Origin: Thiohalocapsa sp963695445
GTDB taxonomy: Bacteria; Pseudomonadota; Gammaproteobacteria; Chromatiales; Chromatiaceae
DNA: 64,000 bases
Reading direction: 5' to 3'
Assembly (NCBI GenBank): GCA_963695445.1
Contig: CAVOGV010000001.1
Span: 1 to 64,000, forward strand
The translations under genes and the position numbers were made by a program. Of the stretch, positions 50,578-59,906 are shown piece after piece. The stretch's first letter is position 1. Every line of letters starts with the position of its first letter. A model generated the notes under the pieces. It was not told where the DNA came from. It was given only the letters and a program-made list of their open reading frames with translations, and searched no databases.

Positions 50578-51709
50578 TCAGAGCTTGAGCTTGCCCGGGA
50601 AGTAGTGCTCGTAGGCGAGCGCGTAGTCGGGCGAGTTCATCAGCTCGTAGAAGGCCACCCTCTCGACCCAGGCGCGCTGGCTGTCCATGATGCGCTTGTT
50701 GAACTCGTCCTGCTCCAGATCGGCGATCAGGACGTCCCAGGCCTCGAGCTGGCCGGCAAGGATCTCGGGCGACGTGCGGTGCACGGTCACGCCGGATTCG
50801 TCCTGGAGCTTCTGGAGATCCGTCGAATACTCGCGGAGCGCCAGCGCCGTGTTCGCGGTCGACGCCGCTTCGACGCCGTACTTCAGGATCGCCTGCAGGT
50901 CGGGATCGAGATCGTCGAAGAAGTCCTTGTTGAACAGGAACTCGAACGATCTCCGACGCCTGGTGGTAGGACGACAGGTAGTAGTTCTTGGCCACGTCCT
51001 GCGCGCCGAAGCGGCTGTCCGAGGACGGGTTGTTGAACTCGAACGCGTCGATGACGCCGCGCTCCATCGCCGGCACGATCTCGCCGCCGGGAAGCTGGGC
51101 GACCGACATGCCCATCTGCTGGAGAAGGTCGGCGGCAAGGCCCACGGTGCGGTACTTGAAGCCCTGCAGGTCGGCGACGGTGTTCACCTCGTTCTTGAAC
51201 CAGCCGAAGGGCTGGGCCGGCATCGGGAAGCCGATGAAGCCGTAGACGTTGAGGCCCAGGATGTCCTGGGTCAGCTCGCGGTAGAGCTCCTGGCCGCCGC
51301 CCTCGTAGAACCAGCCGAGCATCGTGGTGGCGTTGCCGCCGAAGACCGGGCCGGTGCCGAAGAACGAGGCGGCCTTGTTCTTGCCGTACCAGTAGACCGG
51401 CACCGTGTGCGCCGCGTCGAGCACGCCGTCGTTCACGGCGTCCATCACCTGGAAGGCGCCGACGACCGCGCCGGCCGGCAGCAGGTCGACGTTGAGGCGG
51501 CCGCCCGACATCTCCTCGACACGCGTGGCGTACTGGCGGGCGAAGTCCATCCAGATGTCGGAGGCCGGCCACGACGTCTGCATCTTCACGACGAGCGGCG
51601 TCTGCGCGAGCACCGCCGGTGCGGCAAGCACGCTTCCCGCAGCGGCGCCACCGGCGAGCGCAGTCTTCCGAAGGAACGAGCGGCGATTGAGATTGGGTGT
51701 CTGGGACAT
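50578..51709 (-). CDS. dctP: TRAP transporter substrate-binding protein with Tat signal (TakP-like)
   Basis: About 377 residues. A twin-arginine signal (NRRSFLRKTALAGGAAAGSV) ends APAVLAQ. The mature protein reads MQTSWPASDIWMDFARQYAT, LNVDLLPAGAVVGAFQVMDA, TVPVYWYGKNKAASFFGTGP, LGWFYEGGGQELYRELTQDI, LQGFKYRTVGLAADLLQQMG with the ligand arginine, and GVIDAFEFNNPSSDSRFGAQ. This is the group that includes the 2-keto-acid binder TakP. One frameshift near 50948 is followed by LFNKDFFDDLDPDLQAILKY. It is first in the operon dctP-dctQ-dctM-amidase. Confidence 0.9.
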
Positions 51710-51851
51710 TCATTTCCTCCCCGAGTGTCCGTACGTGACGATGCCGTTGTCTTCTGTCGAGACGTCGAGAGCATCGCGGTATTGCAGTCTTAGCATTCGA
51801 CACGCGCGAGGCAAGCCGGATTGGTCAGAATTTCTGTCCAGAGTTCCCGGA

Positions 51852-52497
51852 TCACGGTTCGGCGGCAAGTGCCACGACCGGCCCGCCGGCCGCCCGGGCG
51901 TCCGCGTCGTCATGCGTGACGAGAAGCGCGGGGATCCCGCGCTCGGCCACGCGGGCGAAGACGAACCGGCGGATCTCGTCCCTGAGCCCCGCGTCGAGCC
52001 GCGAGAAGGGCTCGTCGAGAAGGAGCGCCCGGGGCTCGGCGAGGAGTGTCCGGAACAGGGCGGCCCGCGCCTTCTGCCCGCCCGACAAGGTCGCGGGATC
52101 GCGGTCGTGGAACCCGGCGAGCCCCGCCTGCTCCAGCGCCGCCTCCACCGCCGCGCGGCGGGCGGCCCGGTCCCGAATCTTCGGCCCGAGCCCGAAGGCG
52201 AGGTTGTCGCCCACGCTCAGGTGCGGGAAAAGGAGCGCCTCCTGGAACAGCACGCCGATCCCCCGTGCCTCGGGCGGCAGGTCCGTCACGTCGCGGCCGT
52301 TCAGGATCACACGTCCCGAGGCCTCGAAGCTCGTGCGCGAGATGCCCGCCCACCGCGTCGAGAAGCGTGGACTTGCCCACGCCGGACGGTCCCATGACGG
52401 ACACGACGCTCCCCGGCGCGACCGTCAGCGACAGGGGCGGGAACAGCGGCGCCCCGCCGCGCGGGGCCACGCACAGCCGGTCGAGGTCGAGCGTCAC
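51852..52497 (-). CDS. ynjD: ABC importer ATPase (YnjD-like)
   Basis: About 215 residues. The GTG start at 52497 overlaps the permease stop (GTGA). Walker A is MGPSGVGKSTLLDAVGGHLA; the Q-loop region reads GIGVLFQEALLFPHLSVGDN; the signature is LSGGQKARAALFRTLLAEP; Walker B is ALLLDEPFSRLDAGLRDEIR with LLVTHDDADA. It is short, lacking a regulatory tail, as in YnjD and thiamine-type importers. One frameshift near 52325-52350. Order ynjB-ynjC-ynjD on the minus strand matches E. coli, where the substrate is not known. Confidence 0.85.
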
Positions 52498-54197
52498 GCC
52501 GCGGTCCTCCCCGAAAGCCCGCGCCTGTTCCGCCAGACCCAGAGCGGGACGAGCAGGGCGAGCGAGTAGACCGCCCAGGGCAGGACCGCCTGGAGAAGCC
52601 CGTAGAGCCCGGCAATCCTCCGGTCCGCGCCCGAGGACAGCGCCACGGCCTCGGTCGTCAGCGTCGCCACGCGGCCCGCGCCGATGAAGAGCGTGGGCAG
52701 GTACTGCGCCACCGAGACGGCGAAGCCGATTGCCGCCGCCGTCAGGATCGGCCGGAGGAGGACCGGCAGCTTGACCCGGACGAGGCGGCGGGTGGGCCCG
52801 GCACCAAGCGCCGCGGCGGTTGCGGGCATCCGGCGGTCGAGGCTGCGCCACGGGTCGGACAGCGCGATCATCACGTAGGGAAACACGAACAGCGTATGCG
52901 CCCAGACCACGGCCGCCAGCGTGCCCGAAATCCCGGCCCTGAGAAACGCCACGTTGAGCCCGTAGAGGAATGCCACCTGCGGCACGAGGAGGGGGACGTA
53001 GATCAGAAGCTCCGCCCAACCCGCCCGGCCGCGGCGCGCGCGGTCCTCGCCTTCGAGCCACGCGATGGCCAGCGCGAGCGCGGCGAGTGTGGCGAGCCCC
53101 GCGACGACGAGCGTCGTCAGCGCCGTCTCGGCCGCCCCCGGCCCGTGGCGCGCCCATGTCGCGGCCGACCAGCTTTCGGGCAGGGCGCGGGGGTAGCTCC
53201 AGCGCCACGGCGGCGGACCAGAGCGCCAGCGCCGCGAGAGACAGCGCGCCGAGGCCGAGGAGCGCGGCGAGAAGCGAGGTCGCGGCGCGCAGCCCCGGCT
53301 CGGCGCTCGTCCCCCGCCCGCCGCGGCGGAGCCACCAGCGGCCCGCGCGGGCGGCAAGACGCTCGGCCCCGATCCATCCGGCGACCCCCGCGCCGGCGAT
53401 CGCGGCGATGAGAAGGGCGGCCGCCGCCGCAGGCAGCAGCATGGCCGTGTCGGGCGAAAACGCCCACCGCGTGATCGCCACCGCAAGCGTCGGCGGGTTC
53501 GACGGACCGAGGATCACCGCCATGTCCACGACCGACAGGCTGAAGGCGAGCACCGCGAAGACCGGCAGCCGGATCAGCGGGTAGACCTGCGGCAGGATCA
53601 CCTTGACCCAGACGAGCCCCCGCCCGTAGCCGAGCGACCGCCCCGCCGCGAGTTGGGCGCGGACCGGGATCTGGTTCAGCGCCGCAAGCATGACGAGGAG
53701 GAGGAAGGGCACCTCCTTCACCATGAGCCCCAGGATCAGGGCCGCGCCCCAGGGGTCATGGACGGTGGCCACGTCCGGCGGCGTCTCCCACCCGGTGGCC
53801 CAGGGCGAGATCGCGCGCGCGATCCAGCCCGAGGGTGCGATCACGAAGGCGAGCCCGATGGCGATGGCGGCATGGGGCGCGGCGAGAAGCGGCGTGAGAA
53901 CGCGCCCCGCGAGGCGCGGCCGCGACAGGAGCGCGGCCGAGGCTCCGGCAGCGACAAGAAGCGACAGGACGGTCGCGCCGAACCCCGTCACGAGCGTGAG
54001 GCGAAGGCTCGTCCCGAGCCCCGGCAGCCCCGCGAGCGTCTCCCACGGTGCAAGCGAAAGGCGGTCCGCGCCGATGGCGGGCAGAAGCCCGAAGGCCGCC
54101 TTCGCGGTCTCCCAGAGCCCGAGCGCGACGGGCGGACGATACCCGAGATCACGGCGGCCAGCACCGCAAGGCGGAGAAGCCGGCCGTCTCGGGTCAT
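52494..54197 (-). CDS. ynjC: ABC importer permease with two fused permease domains (YnjC-like)
   Basis: About 567 residues holding two permease halves in one chain, as in YnjC and ThiP. First half: TLVTGFGATVLSLLVAAGAS, AAPHAAIAIGLAFVIAPSGW, and LAAGRSLGYGRGLVWVKVIL (EAA-type loop). Second half: TLVVAGLATLAALALAIAWL, ELLIYVPLLVPQVAFLYGLN, ATAAALGAGPTRRLVRVKLP (second EAA-type loop) and VSVAQYLPTLFIGAGRVATL. The ATG overlaps the binding-protein stop. Frameshifts near 53195 and 54130; otherwise clean over long stretches. Confidence 0.86.
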
Positions 54198-55377
54198 TCG
54201 GTGTAGCGGGTCGCCCACTCCTCGACGATCCGGGTCATCCAGCTCGGATGCGGCTCGACAAGCGTGGGGCCGAGATCCTCGAGCCGGGGCAGCGCGGGAG
54301 AGGAGGGAAGCGCGTCGAAGAGCGCGGCCTCCTCGGCCGACAGCGTCGCGGGATCGAGCACGGAGAAGCTGCCCAGCACCTCGATGTTCTGCATCTCGGC
54401 CTGCGTCGCGGGATCGAGGAGGAAGTTCGCCACCACCATCGCGCCGTCGCGGTTCGCGGCGTTGTAGGGGACTGCCACGAAGCTGATGTTGCCGATGGTG
54501 CCGCCGTCGGGGACGAGGACGCGCACCGTTTCGGGCAGGAGCCCCTGCGCGATGGCGGCGGCCGGGGCGGCCGGGTCGAAGTACATCGCGAAATCGATCT
54601 CGCCGTCGTTCAGCATCTGCTGCTGGAGCAACTCGTTCTCCGGGAAGGACCGCCCTCCTGCCAGAGGTTCGGTCGGAGCGCGTCGTACCACTCCCACAGG
54701 GGCCCGGTCACGGCGTCGAAGGTGGCGTCCGTCGCGGGCTCTTGGAGGGCCGAGGCGTCGGGCGCGAGTTCGATCAGCGCCTGCTTGAGGAAGGTGGCGC
54801 CCATGAAGTTCGCCGGGATCGGGTGCGTCAGCCGCCCGGGGTTCGCTTGCGCCCAGTCGGCGAAGCCCGCGGTCGTCCTAGGCGGCGCGCTCACCCGCGC
54901 GGTGTCGTAGGCGTAGACGAAGCGCGCGAGCCGCCGGGGAATTCCATCCCGTCCGTCGGCACGGTGAAGTCCGTCGTCGCGGCCGAGCCGGGGGTGAGGT
55001 CGAGATAGCGCGCATTCGGCAGGTCGGCCACGAACGGCCCGTGGAGCAGCCCCTGCTCCTTCATGGCGAGAAAGTTCGGCCCGTTGATCCAGATGAGGTC
55101 GATGCCGCCGCCCTCGTCCTGGCCCGCCGCCTTTTCGGCCACGACGCGGGCGACCGCTTCGCCCGTGTCGGCGAGCTTCACATGCTCGATGGAGACGCCG
55201 TAGAGCTCCTCCGTCCGCTCGCCCGCCCATTCGATGAAGGCGTTCGTGCGCGGGTCGCCCCCCCAGGCGTTCCAGTAGACCGTCTGCCCCCGCGCGGCGT
55301 CGAGCACGGCCTGCCAGTCGGCGGCCGCGGGCGAGGCGAGAAGGGCGGGCAGAAGGGCGGCTAGGATCGGGCGCATG
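54194..55377 (-). CDS. ynjB: ABC importer periplasmic binding protein (YnjB-like)
   Basis: About 393 residues. The start MRPILAALLPALLASPAAAD is a clean signal peptide with AAAGGA upstream. QTVYWNAWGGDPRTNAFIEW, GGGIDLIWINGPNFLAMKEQ, AQANPGRLTHPIPANFMGAT, NDGEIDFAMYFDPAAPAAAI and NISFVAVPYNAANRDGAMVV match YnjB-type proteins. Three frameshifts near 54650, 54885 and 54935. It is followed by ynjC and ynjD; upstream on the same strand is the remnant of a ynjF-like gene, so the whole ynjBCD-F neighbourhood is conserved apart from order. The ligand is unknown. Confidence 0.87.
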
Positions 55378-55404
55378 AAAGGTCCTTTGTGCGAGCGGTC
55401 GGCA

Positions 55405-55520
55405 TTAGTCGGAAAACGCGCGCCAGCCGTCAAGCCAGCGGGTCGCCGTGGTGAGCGCGCAAGCTGCCGCGAACACCCAGGCGAGGACGGGGAAGGCCGC
55501 GGGAAACAGGCACATGGCGA
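55405..55520 (-). pseudogene. CDP-alcohol phosphatidyltransferase-like (YnjF) C-terminal remnant
   Basis: The last 36 or so codons of a membrane protein on the minus strand: FPVLAWVFAAACALTTATRW then LDGWRAFSD and TAA at 55405-55407. A hydrophobic final helix followed by a short basic tail fits the C-terminus of YnjF-type phosphatidyltransferases, and ynjF accompanies ynjBCD in E. coli. The rest of the gene is missing at the right chimeric junction. The assignment rests mainly on context. Confidence 0.45.
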
Positions 55521-55545
55521 CATCACGACTTGTGGCTGTGCGGAC
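55510..55545. other. Right chimeric junction
   Basis: The ynjF-like reading on the minus strand ends here. A truncated glycine-zipper protein on the plus strand starts at once. To the right, GC content falls, frameshifts become rare and gene content changes to a gammaproteobacterial type. No transposon end, attachment site or repeat was recognised at the border. Confidence 0.65.
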
Positions 55546-55743
55546 AGCTACAGCACGCGCGCCGCGGTGGGAAGCGGTGCAGGCGGCGCGCTCGGCGCCT
55601 ACGTTGGTTCGGAGGTTAGCGGCCAAACCGGTGCCGTCATCGGCGGCGGGCTCGGCGCAGCGGCCGGATCGTTGCTTGCGACCGAAATTGACCCGAGACC
55701 CGACAAACGCCGTCGTCACTATCATCGTCGTTACGACGATTGA
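55545..55743 (+). pseudogene. Glycine-zipper surface protein, 5'-truncated
   Basis: The last 66 or so codons of a small glycine-zipper (Rick-17 kDa-like) protein: AAVGSGAGGALGAYVGSEVS, GAVIGGGLGAAAGSLLATEI, and the tail RRRHYHRRYDD with stop at 55743. The zipper repeats suggest membrane insertion or association. The signal peptide and lipobox are missing because the chimeric junction cuts the 5' end. An ORF that runs upstream to 55375 is an artefact crossing the junction. Confidence 0.65.
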
Positions 55744-55901
55744 GTTCATCACAGTTCCTGATTTCCGTGAAAGATACCGGTACGCGCTGATGTGATGCGG
55801 CGGTGCCTCCGCAGTCCGCTCCGTGCAAGCGTTCGCGCCGACACGACGCGATCACGGGCGAGACGCCGTCAGGGCGCAGACCAGTTCGTAGAGGAATCGC
55901 T

Positions 55902-56087
55902 ATGTCTCGCTACATCTTGCTTTTATTCCTAATCTTGCTTCTTGTGAGCGGTTGCGCCGGTATGGACCGGACAGACCAGCGCATGGTGTCGGGCGCTGCG
56001 ATCGGCGGGGTCTTCGGTGGTCCGATTGGAGCCGGGATCGGCGCTGGTGTCGGTTATGCGGTGGATCGGTACGAAACCAAGCGGTAA
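55902..56087 (+). CDS. Small glycine-zipper lipoprotein
   Basis: 61 residues. A lipoprotein signal peptide (MSRYILLLFLILLLVSGC) ends with the lipobox VSGC, so Cys18 would be lipid-modified. The rest is RMVSGAAIGGVFGGPIGAGI then GAGVGYAVDRYETKR, a short glycine zipper. The ATG has AGAGGAA upstream. It is a paralogue of the truncated gene just before it, in tandem. Such proteins lie at the outer membrane and are often stress-linked; no specific role can be claimed. Confidence 0.8.
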   Translation: MSRYILLLFLILLLVSGCAGMDRTDQRMVSGAAIGGVFGGPIGAGIGAGVGYAVDRYETKR

Positions 56088-56350
56088 TGCGCGATGCGAC
56101 GTATCGAGCCACACCCCTCAAATGTGCAAGGCTGTTAATTCGGTAACTCAGCTTGCCTCGTCTTTGCACCGGGCCTGCACGGTTGCTGCGTAATGGCGCG
56201 CTAGTCTTTGTCTCGAGTGGAGCAGGACGGCATGCAACCGCCTCGCGACCACGGCCGCGGGCGCCGCCATGCGGTTTCGGTTCATCCAACGGTCCGATCA
56301 GTGTGACGCCCGCCTCGAGAGTTCACGTCGAACTTGACCGGAGGAATACC

Positions 56351-56725
56351 ATGTCACGCAATCGCAGCCTGGCTCAAATCGCGTTATTCGCTGCGCTCGG
56401 CCTTGGCACCGCCACAGCGATCGTCGCCCAACCCGGTTGGACGGGCGGGCAGTCCGGCCCGGCCGGCGGCGGATCAGCGGCCTTCTCCGCGATTGACACG
56501 AATGGCGATGGCGCCGTCAGCGCCAACGAGCACGCCGCCCTCCGCGCTCAGCGCATGGCCGCCAACGCCCACGCGGGGCGGCTCCTGCGCAACGCCGGCA
56601 ACGCCCCACAGTTCGCAGATATCGACGCCGACAGCGATGGGCAGCTGAGCCAGACTGAAATGGCACAATTCCGCGACCAGAGGATGGCCGGACGTCCATG
56701 CAATCGCGGCTCACGGCGCGGCTAG
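56351..56725 (+). CDS. Exported EF-hand protein
   Basis: 124 residues with a signal peptide (MSRNRSLAQIALFAALGLGT, to about residue 26). Two calcium-binding EF-hand loops are clear: residues 49-60 (DTNGDGAVSANE) and 92-103 (DADSDGQLSQTE). A low-complexity Gly/Ser stretch lies between the signal and the first loop. GGAGG stands before the ATG. It probably binds calcium in the periplasm or outside the cell. The 263 bases before it hold no gene I can recognise. Downstream, an IS element starts 78 bases after the stop. Confidence 0.85.
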   Translation: MSRNRSLAQIALFAALGLGTATAIVAQPGWTGGQSGPAGGGSAAFSAIDTNGDGAVSANEHAALRAQRMAANAHAGRLLRNAGNAPQFADIDADSDGQLSQTEMAQFRDQRMAGRPCNRGSRRG

Positions 56726-56794
56726 GGTTCCCAGCGATAGACGTGTCGATCAGGATGCCTGACCGGCGGGTAGTCTAGGGCGGCATACAGAGTA

Positions 56795-56802
56795 TTCTCT
56801 GA
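56795..56802. repeat. Left 8-bp target site duplication of the IS4-family element
   Basis: TTCTCTGA stands immediately before the left terminal repeat and is repeated exactly after the right one at 58440-58447. Confidence 0.85.
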
Positions 56803-56823
56803 CTGAAGTTTCCTGAAAATTTT
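56803..56823 (+). repeat. Left terminal inverted repeat of the IS4-family element
   Basis: 20 of 21 bases match the complement of the right end; the mismatch is A against G at position 15. Confidence 0.85.
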
Positions 56824-56975
56824 TGTGTGGCCCCAATGAATGGGCGGGCAAACCCTGAGCCCATTGATAATTCTTATTGGCCTATAAGGAAAACGTTTGC
56901 ATTTCTCATGCCAAGTATTGGCGGCAACGCGGGAAAAGACGCGATAAATGTTTCTAAATCAATCAGATAATGCGT

Positions 56976-57047
56976 GAGCAGAGGGTGCCCTTTTGCTATA
57001 ATTTCAGGTGCAAACCATTGAAATTACATACGAAAGGCCCTCTGCTC
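56976..57047 (+). promoter_or_regulatory. Transposase promoter and start-site hairpin
   Basis: TATAAT at 56997-57002 is a good -10 box. A perfect 10-bp inverted repeat, GAGCAGAGGG (56976-56985) and CCCTCTGCTC (57038-57047), brackets the leader and ends two bases before the ATG. A transcript reading in from outside would fold and hide the ribosome site (GAAAGG), whereas one starting at this promoter lacks the left arm. That is a known way for IS elements to block activation by neighbouring promoters (as in IS10). Confidence 0.6.
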
Positions 57048-57048
57048 A

Positions 57049-58396
57049 ATGTTCATTCTACGCGACCTGCTGACCCCGCTCCAACAGACCTTCTCCGAGA
57101 CCGCTCAAGGCCAGAAACGCAAGGTCTGGTTCGTTTATACGCTGCTGGCGGTCGCGGTTCCCTTTACCTCTTCGATCACCTCCAATGTGTTGCGGACCCT
57201 GCGTACGCTGTTCGGCCTGGAGCTTGAGTCGCAGCGCTTTTATGCCTTCATGGCGAGCTCGACGCTGCCGTGGCAGCGTCTCTGGCCGGTGCTGTGGGGG
57301 TTGATTCCCAACCCGACCACGGTGGGGCGGGTGATGGTGGCGCTGGATGATTCGATCAATACCAAGACGGGCAAGACGATCTTCGGCTGCGGGCATTTCC
57401 ATGACCATGCCGCCAAGGGCAATCAGTCCGACTATCCCTGGTCGCAGTGCATGTTGGCCATCGGGTTGCTGAAGCGGATCAAGGGGCGCTGGGCCTGTCT
57501 GCCGTTGGACTTCCGCTTCTACTCTGATGCAGAAGGACATCGAGGCGAAAGGCGTGACGGTGTCGCAGGGATGGTGCGGTCGTTGCGTTCGAGACGAAAA
57601 TGGATCAGGCGGCGACGATGCTCAAGGCGGTGTTCGCGCACTTCCGCCAACCGGTGCTGGTGGTGACCGACAGCTGGTTCGGCAACGATGGGCTGTGGTC
57701 GCGCTTGGCGCGCGGGCGCGACGGGGACTTTCAGCTCCTGTCGCGGTTGCGCTCGAATCTGACACTCTACGACTTGATGCCCACGCCGGCGAGCGGGGAA
57801 CCTCCCCGGCGCGGGCGCCCGAGGAAATACGGCGCGCGGCTCGGCAGCGTGGCGCAATGCGCGCTGGCGTTCAGGGCGTGCGCCGTGACCTACCGGGTGC
57901 TGCTCTACGGCAAGCAACGCGAGCTGCTGGCGTTCTCGCAGGTGGTGATGCTCAAAACGATGAAGTGCCCGGTGCGTGTGGTGTGGGTGTTTCGCCAGTC
58001 CCGCTACGTCGCTCTGGCAACCACCGATCTGTCGCTCAGCTGTCGAGCAGATCATCGAATTCTATGGCGCGCGCTGGAAAATCGAATCCGGCTTCAAGGA
58101 AATCAAGCAGGACATCGGCAGCGCCAAGTCCCAGACGCGCACCGCGCACGCCGTCAGCAATCATCTGCAACTTCTGCCTGATGGCAACCACCCTGACCTG
58201 GATCTACGCCGATCGCCTGCAGCAGGCGCCCGAGCGCAAACATAAGATCCGCGGTCGCTCCGCTTTCGCCTTCTCCGATGTGCGAAGACTCCTCGCCGAG
58301 GCGGCACTGCATCCGGATTTTCAATCGCTTTGCCCTCCACCCACGCAAAGCCCGCAAAATCCTTTCGTCCAGCTGCTGCTGCGCATGGTGGCTTGA
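57049..58396 (+). CDS. IS4-family transposase (frameshifted)
   Basis: About 445 residues across frames. The first DDE aspartate lies in ALDDSINTKTGKTIFGCGHF, the second in LVVTDSWFGNDGLWSRLARG, and the third acidic motif is EFYGARWKIESGFKEIKQDI, which fits the IS4 signature Tyr-2-Arg-3-Glu-6-Lys. The last part reads NPFVQLLLRMVA before the TGA at 58394-58396. Frameshifts near 57525, 57575, 58045 and 58165 break it. Whether the copy is active depends on whether these are real. It is the only gene of the element. Confidence 0.88.
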
Positions 58397-58418
58397 GCGT
58401 GACAGAATCGGCCGGTGT

Positions 58419-58439
58419 AAAATTCTCAGGAAACTTCAG
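58419..58439 (-). repeat. Right terminal inverted repeat of the IS4-family element
   Basis: Inverted partner of 56803-56823 with one mismatch; it lies 22 bases after the transposase stop. Confidence 0.85.
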
Positions 58440-58447
58440 TTCTCTGA
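58440..58447. repeat. Right 8-bp target site duplication of the IS4-family element
   Basis: TTCTCTGA, identical to 56795-56802. Confidence 0.85.
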
Positions 58448-58546
58448 TGTCAGCGTCTCTTGGCACCTTCCGCCCGATGCCTGCCGTCGTCTTGGCCGTC
58501 GTCTTTACAGGCACGCCGCGCTTACATGCACGCATGCAGCGAAATC

Positions 58547-59274
58547 ATGTCCTCGACCCCACCCAACCAGCGACCCAAAATCCTCGCCATCGACGGCAGC
58601 TACCGCCGCGGCGGTATCACCGACCAGCTCGTCGATGCCGTGCTCCGCGCAGCCGAGGCCGGCGGCGCCCGCACCGAGCGGGTTCACCTGATCGATGCGC
58701 GCATCGCCTTCTGCATGAACTGCCGCGCCTGCGCGGCGCCGCCGCTGGAGAGCGCCCGCGGTAAGGGGCGCCTGCCAACTCGACGACGCCATGGCGCCAC
58801 TGCTGGCACGCATCGACGCCGCTGACGGGCTGGTGCTCGCCGCGCCGACGAACTTCGGCAGTGTCGACCGCCGTGACCAAACGTTTTATGGAGCTGGGCT
58901 CATCTGCTACGCCTACTGGCCCTCGGGCCGACCGGCGCCGACGCTGCGCCGGGACCTCGTGGAGGGCAAGCAGCGCTCACGCAGGCCGGCTGTGCTGGTC
59001 ACCTCCGAGCGCGGCACCCTCGGTGATGGCCCGGTTCCTGGGCCACACGTTGAAGGAGCTCAAGCAGACGGCGGAGGTGCTGGGGACCGAACCCATCGGA
59101 GGCCTCTGGGCCGGCCTATCCGCGCAGCAGCCGGAACAGGCCATTCAACCAGGTGCGCGCCGCCGCGCCGCGCGGCTCGGACGCAAACTGGTGCTAACGG
59201 AGAAGCGGCAGGGAGGCAACGCGCGCTCGGTGACCGGCTTGATCGTTGCAGCGGCGCAGCCAGCTTGGGGCTGA
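58547..59274 (+). pseudogene. NAD(P)H-dependent FMN reductase / flavodoxin-like protein (frameshifted)
   Basis: The flavodoxin-like fold begins KILAIDGSYRRGGITDQLVD with the phosphate-binding loop DGSYRRGG. ARTERVHLIDARIAFCMNCR follows, with Cys-x-x-Cys as in iron-sulfur flavoproteins; DAMAPLLARIDAADGLVLAA then PTNFG follows. The later part is VTKRFMER-like, ICYAYWP, APSVMARFLGHTLKELKQTA and VLGTEPIGGLWAG. At least four frameshifts between 58765 and 59040 break it, in a zone where neighbours also have some errors, so it may be intact in the cell. It probably reduces flavins or quinones. The 3' end is uncertain, since the IS91 remnant starts nearby. Confidence 0.65.
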
Positions 59275-59305
59275 GCTTCGGTTGGCGGAAGAGAGCGAAA
59301 CTGCG

Positions 59306-59762
59306 ATGCGTCATGTCCACCTGCACTGCCTGGTGCCGGGCGGGGCGCTGGCCGACGACGGCACCTGGCATCCGGCCAAGCGCACCTATCTGTTCCCGGT
59401 GCGGGCCTTGTCGCGGCATCTGCGCGGCGGCTTTGTCAGTCGCCTGCGTGCGGCCTTCGAGGCCGGGCGCTTGCAACGCATCACCGATCGCAACGAAGTC
59501 GATCGTGTGCTGCAGACGCTGATGAGCAAGGAATGGGTGGTCTACTCCAAGCCCTGCCTCGCTCGCGCCGAGACGGTGGTGGACTACCTTGGCCGCTACA
59601 CCCATCGCACGGCGGTCTCCGATGGGCGACTGCTGAGCTTCGACGGCAACTTGGTCGAACTCAGCTATAAGGACTATGCCGACGGCAACCGGCGCAAGGT
59701 GATGACGCTCAGCGGCGACGAACTGCTGCGCCGGTTCCTGCTGCATGTGTTACCCAAAGGCT
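59306..59762 (+). pseudogene. IS91-family transposase fragment
   Basis: About 152 codons of a HUH-type (rolling-circle) IS91 transposase. The metal-binding HUH motif is in RHVHLHCLVPGGALADDGTW, followed by the segment around DYLGRYTHRTAVSDGRLLSF with the catalytic tyrosine region, and LLRRFLLHVLPKGFM. The N-terminal part is missing, and the C-terminus is cut by the RIT element, whose left repeat begins inside the codons for GFM. The missing C-terminal end is not found on the other side of the RIT element. The fragment cannot act. Confidence 0.8.
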
Positions 59763-59785
59763 TTATGCAGAGTCGAGGATTATGC
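59763..59785 (+). repeat. Left terminal inverted repeat of the RIT element
   Basis: 23 bases starting TTATGCAGAGTCGAGG, exactly complementary to 63086-63108. The repeat itself opens and closes with TTATGC/TATGC, so each end is internally repetitive. Confidence 0.9.
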
Positions 59786-59856
59786 CGAGAATGTCGCTGA
59801 CGGACGGCAGCATTCTTCACGATATCAATGGGTCGCAGCGCCGGGTCCGTTGATTG

Positions 59857-59867
59857 ACTCCGCATAA
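59857..59867 (-). repeat. Inner motif copy, left end of the RIT element
   Basis: ACTCCGCATAA, the inverted form of TTATGCRGAGT found at the outer tip. The pair forms a spaced palindrome typical of tyrosine recombinase binding sites. Confidence 0.65.
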
Positions 59868-59906
59868 GGCTGCCGTCCTTCTCCACATTGGCGAAAGGAG
59901 GACAGC

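Larger units (their letters stand above)
56803..58439 (+). mobile_element. IS4-family insertion sequence, complete (1637 bp)
   Basis: The element is bounded by imperfect 21-bp inverted repeats: CTGAAGTTTCCTGAAAATTT at the left, and its complement with one mismatch at 58419-58439. An exact 8-bp duplication flanks it, so it inserted as a unit and has both ends. It carries one transposase gene of the IS4 DDE type. The transposase is interrupted by three or four frameshifts, which may be sequence errors. It sits between the EF-hand gene and a flavin reductase gene. Confidence 0.88.
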
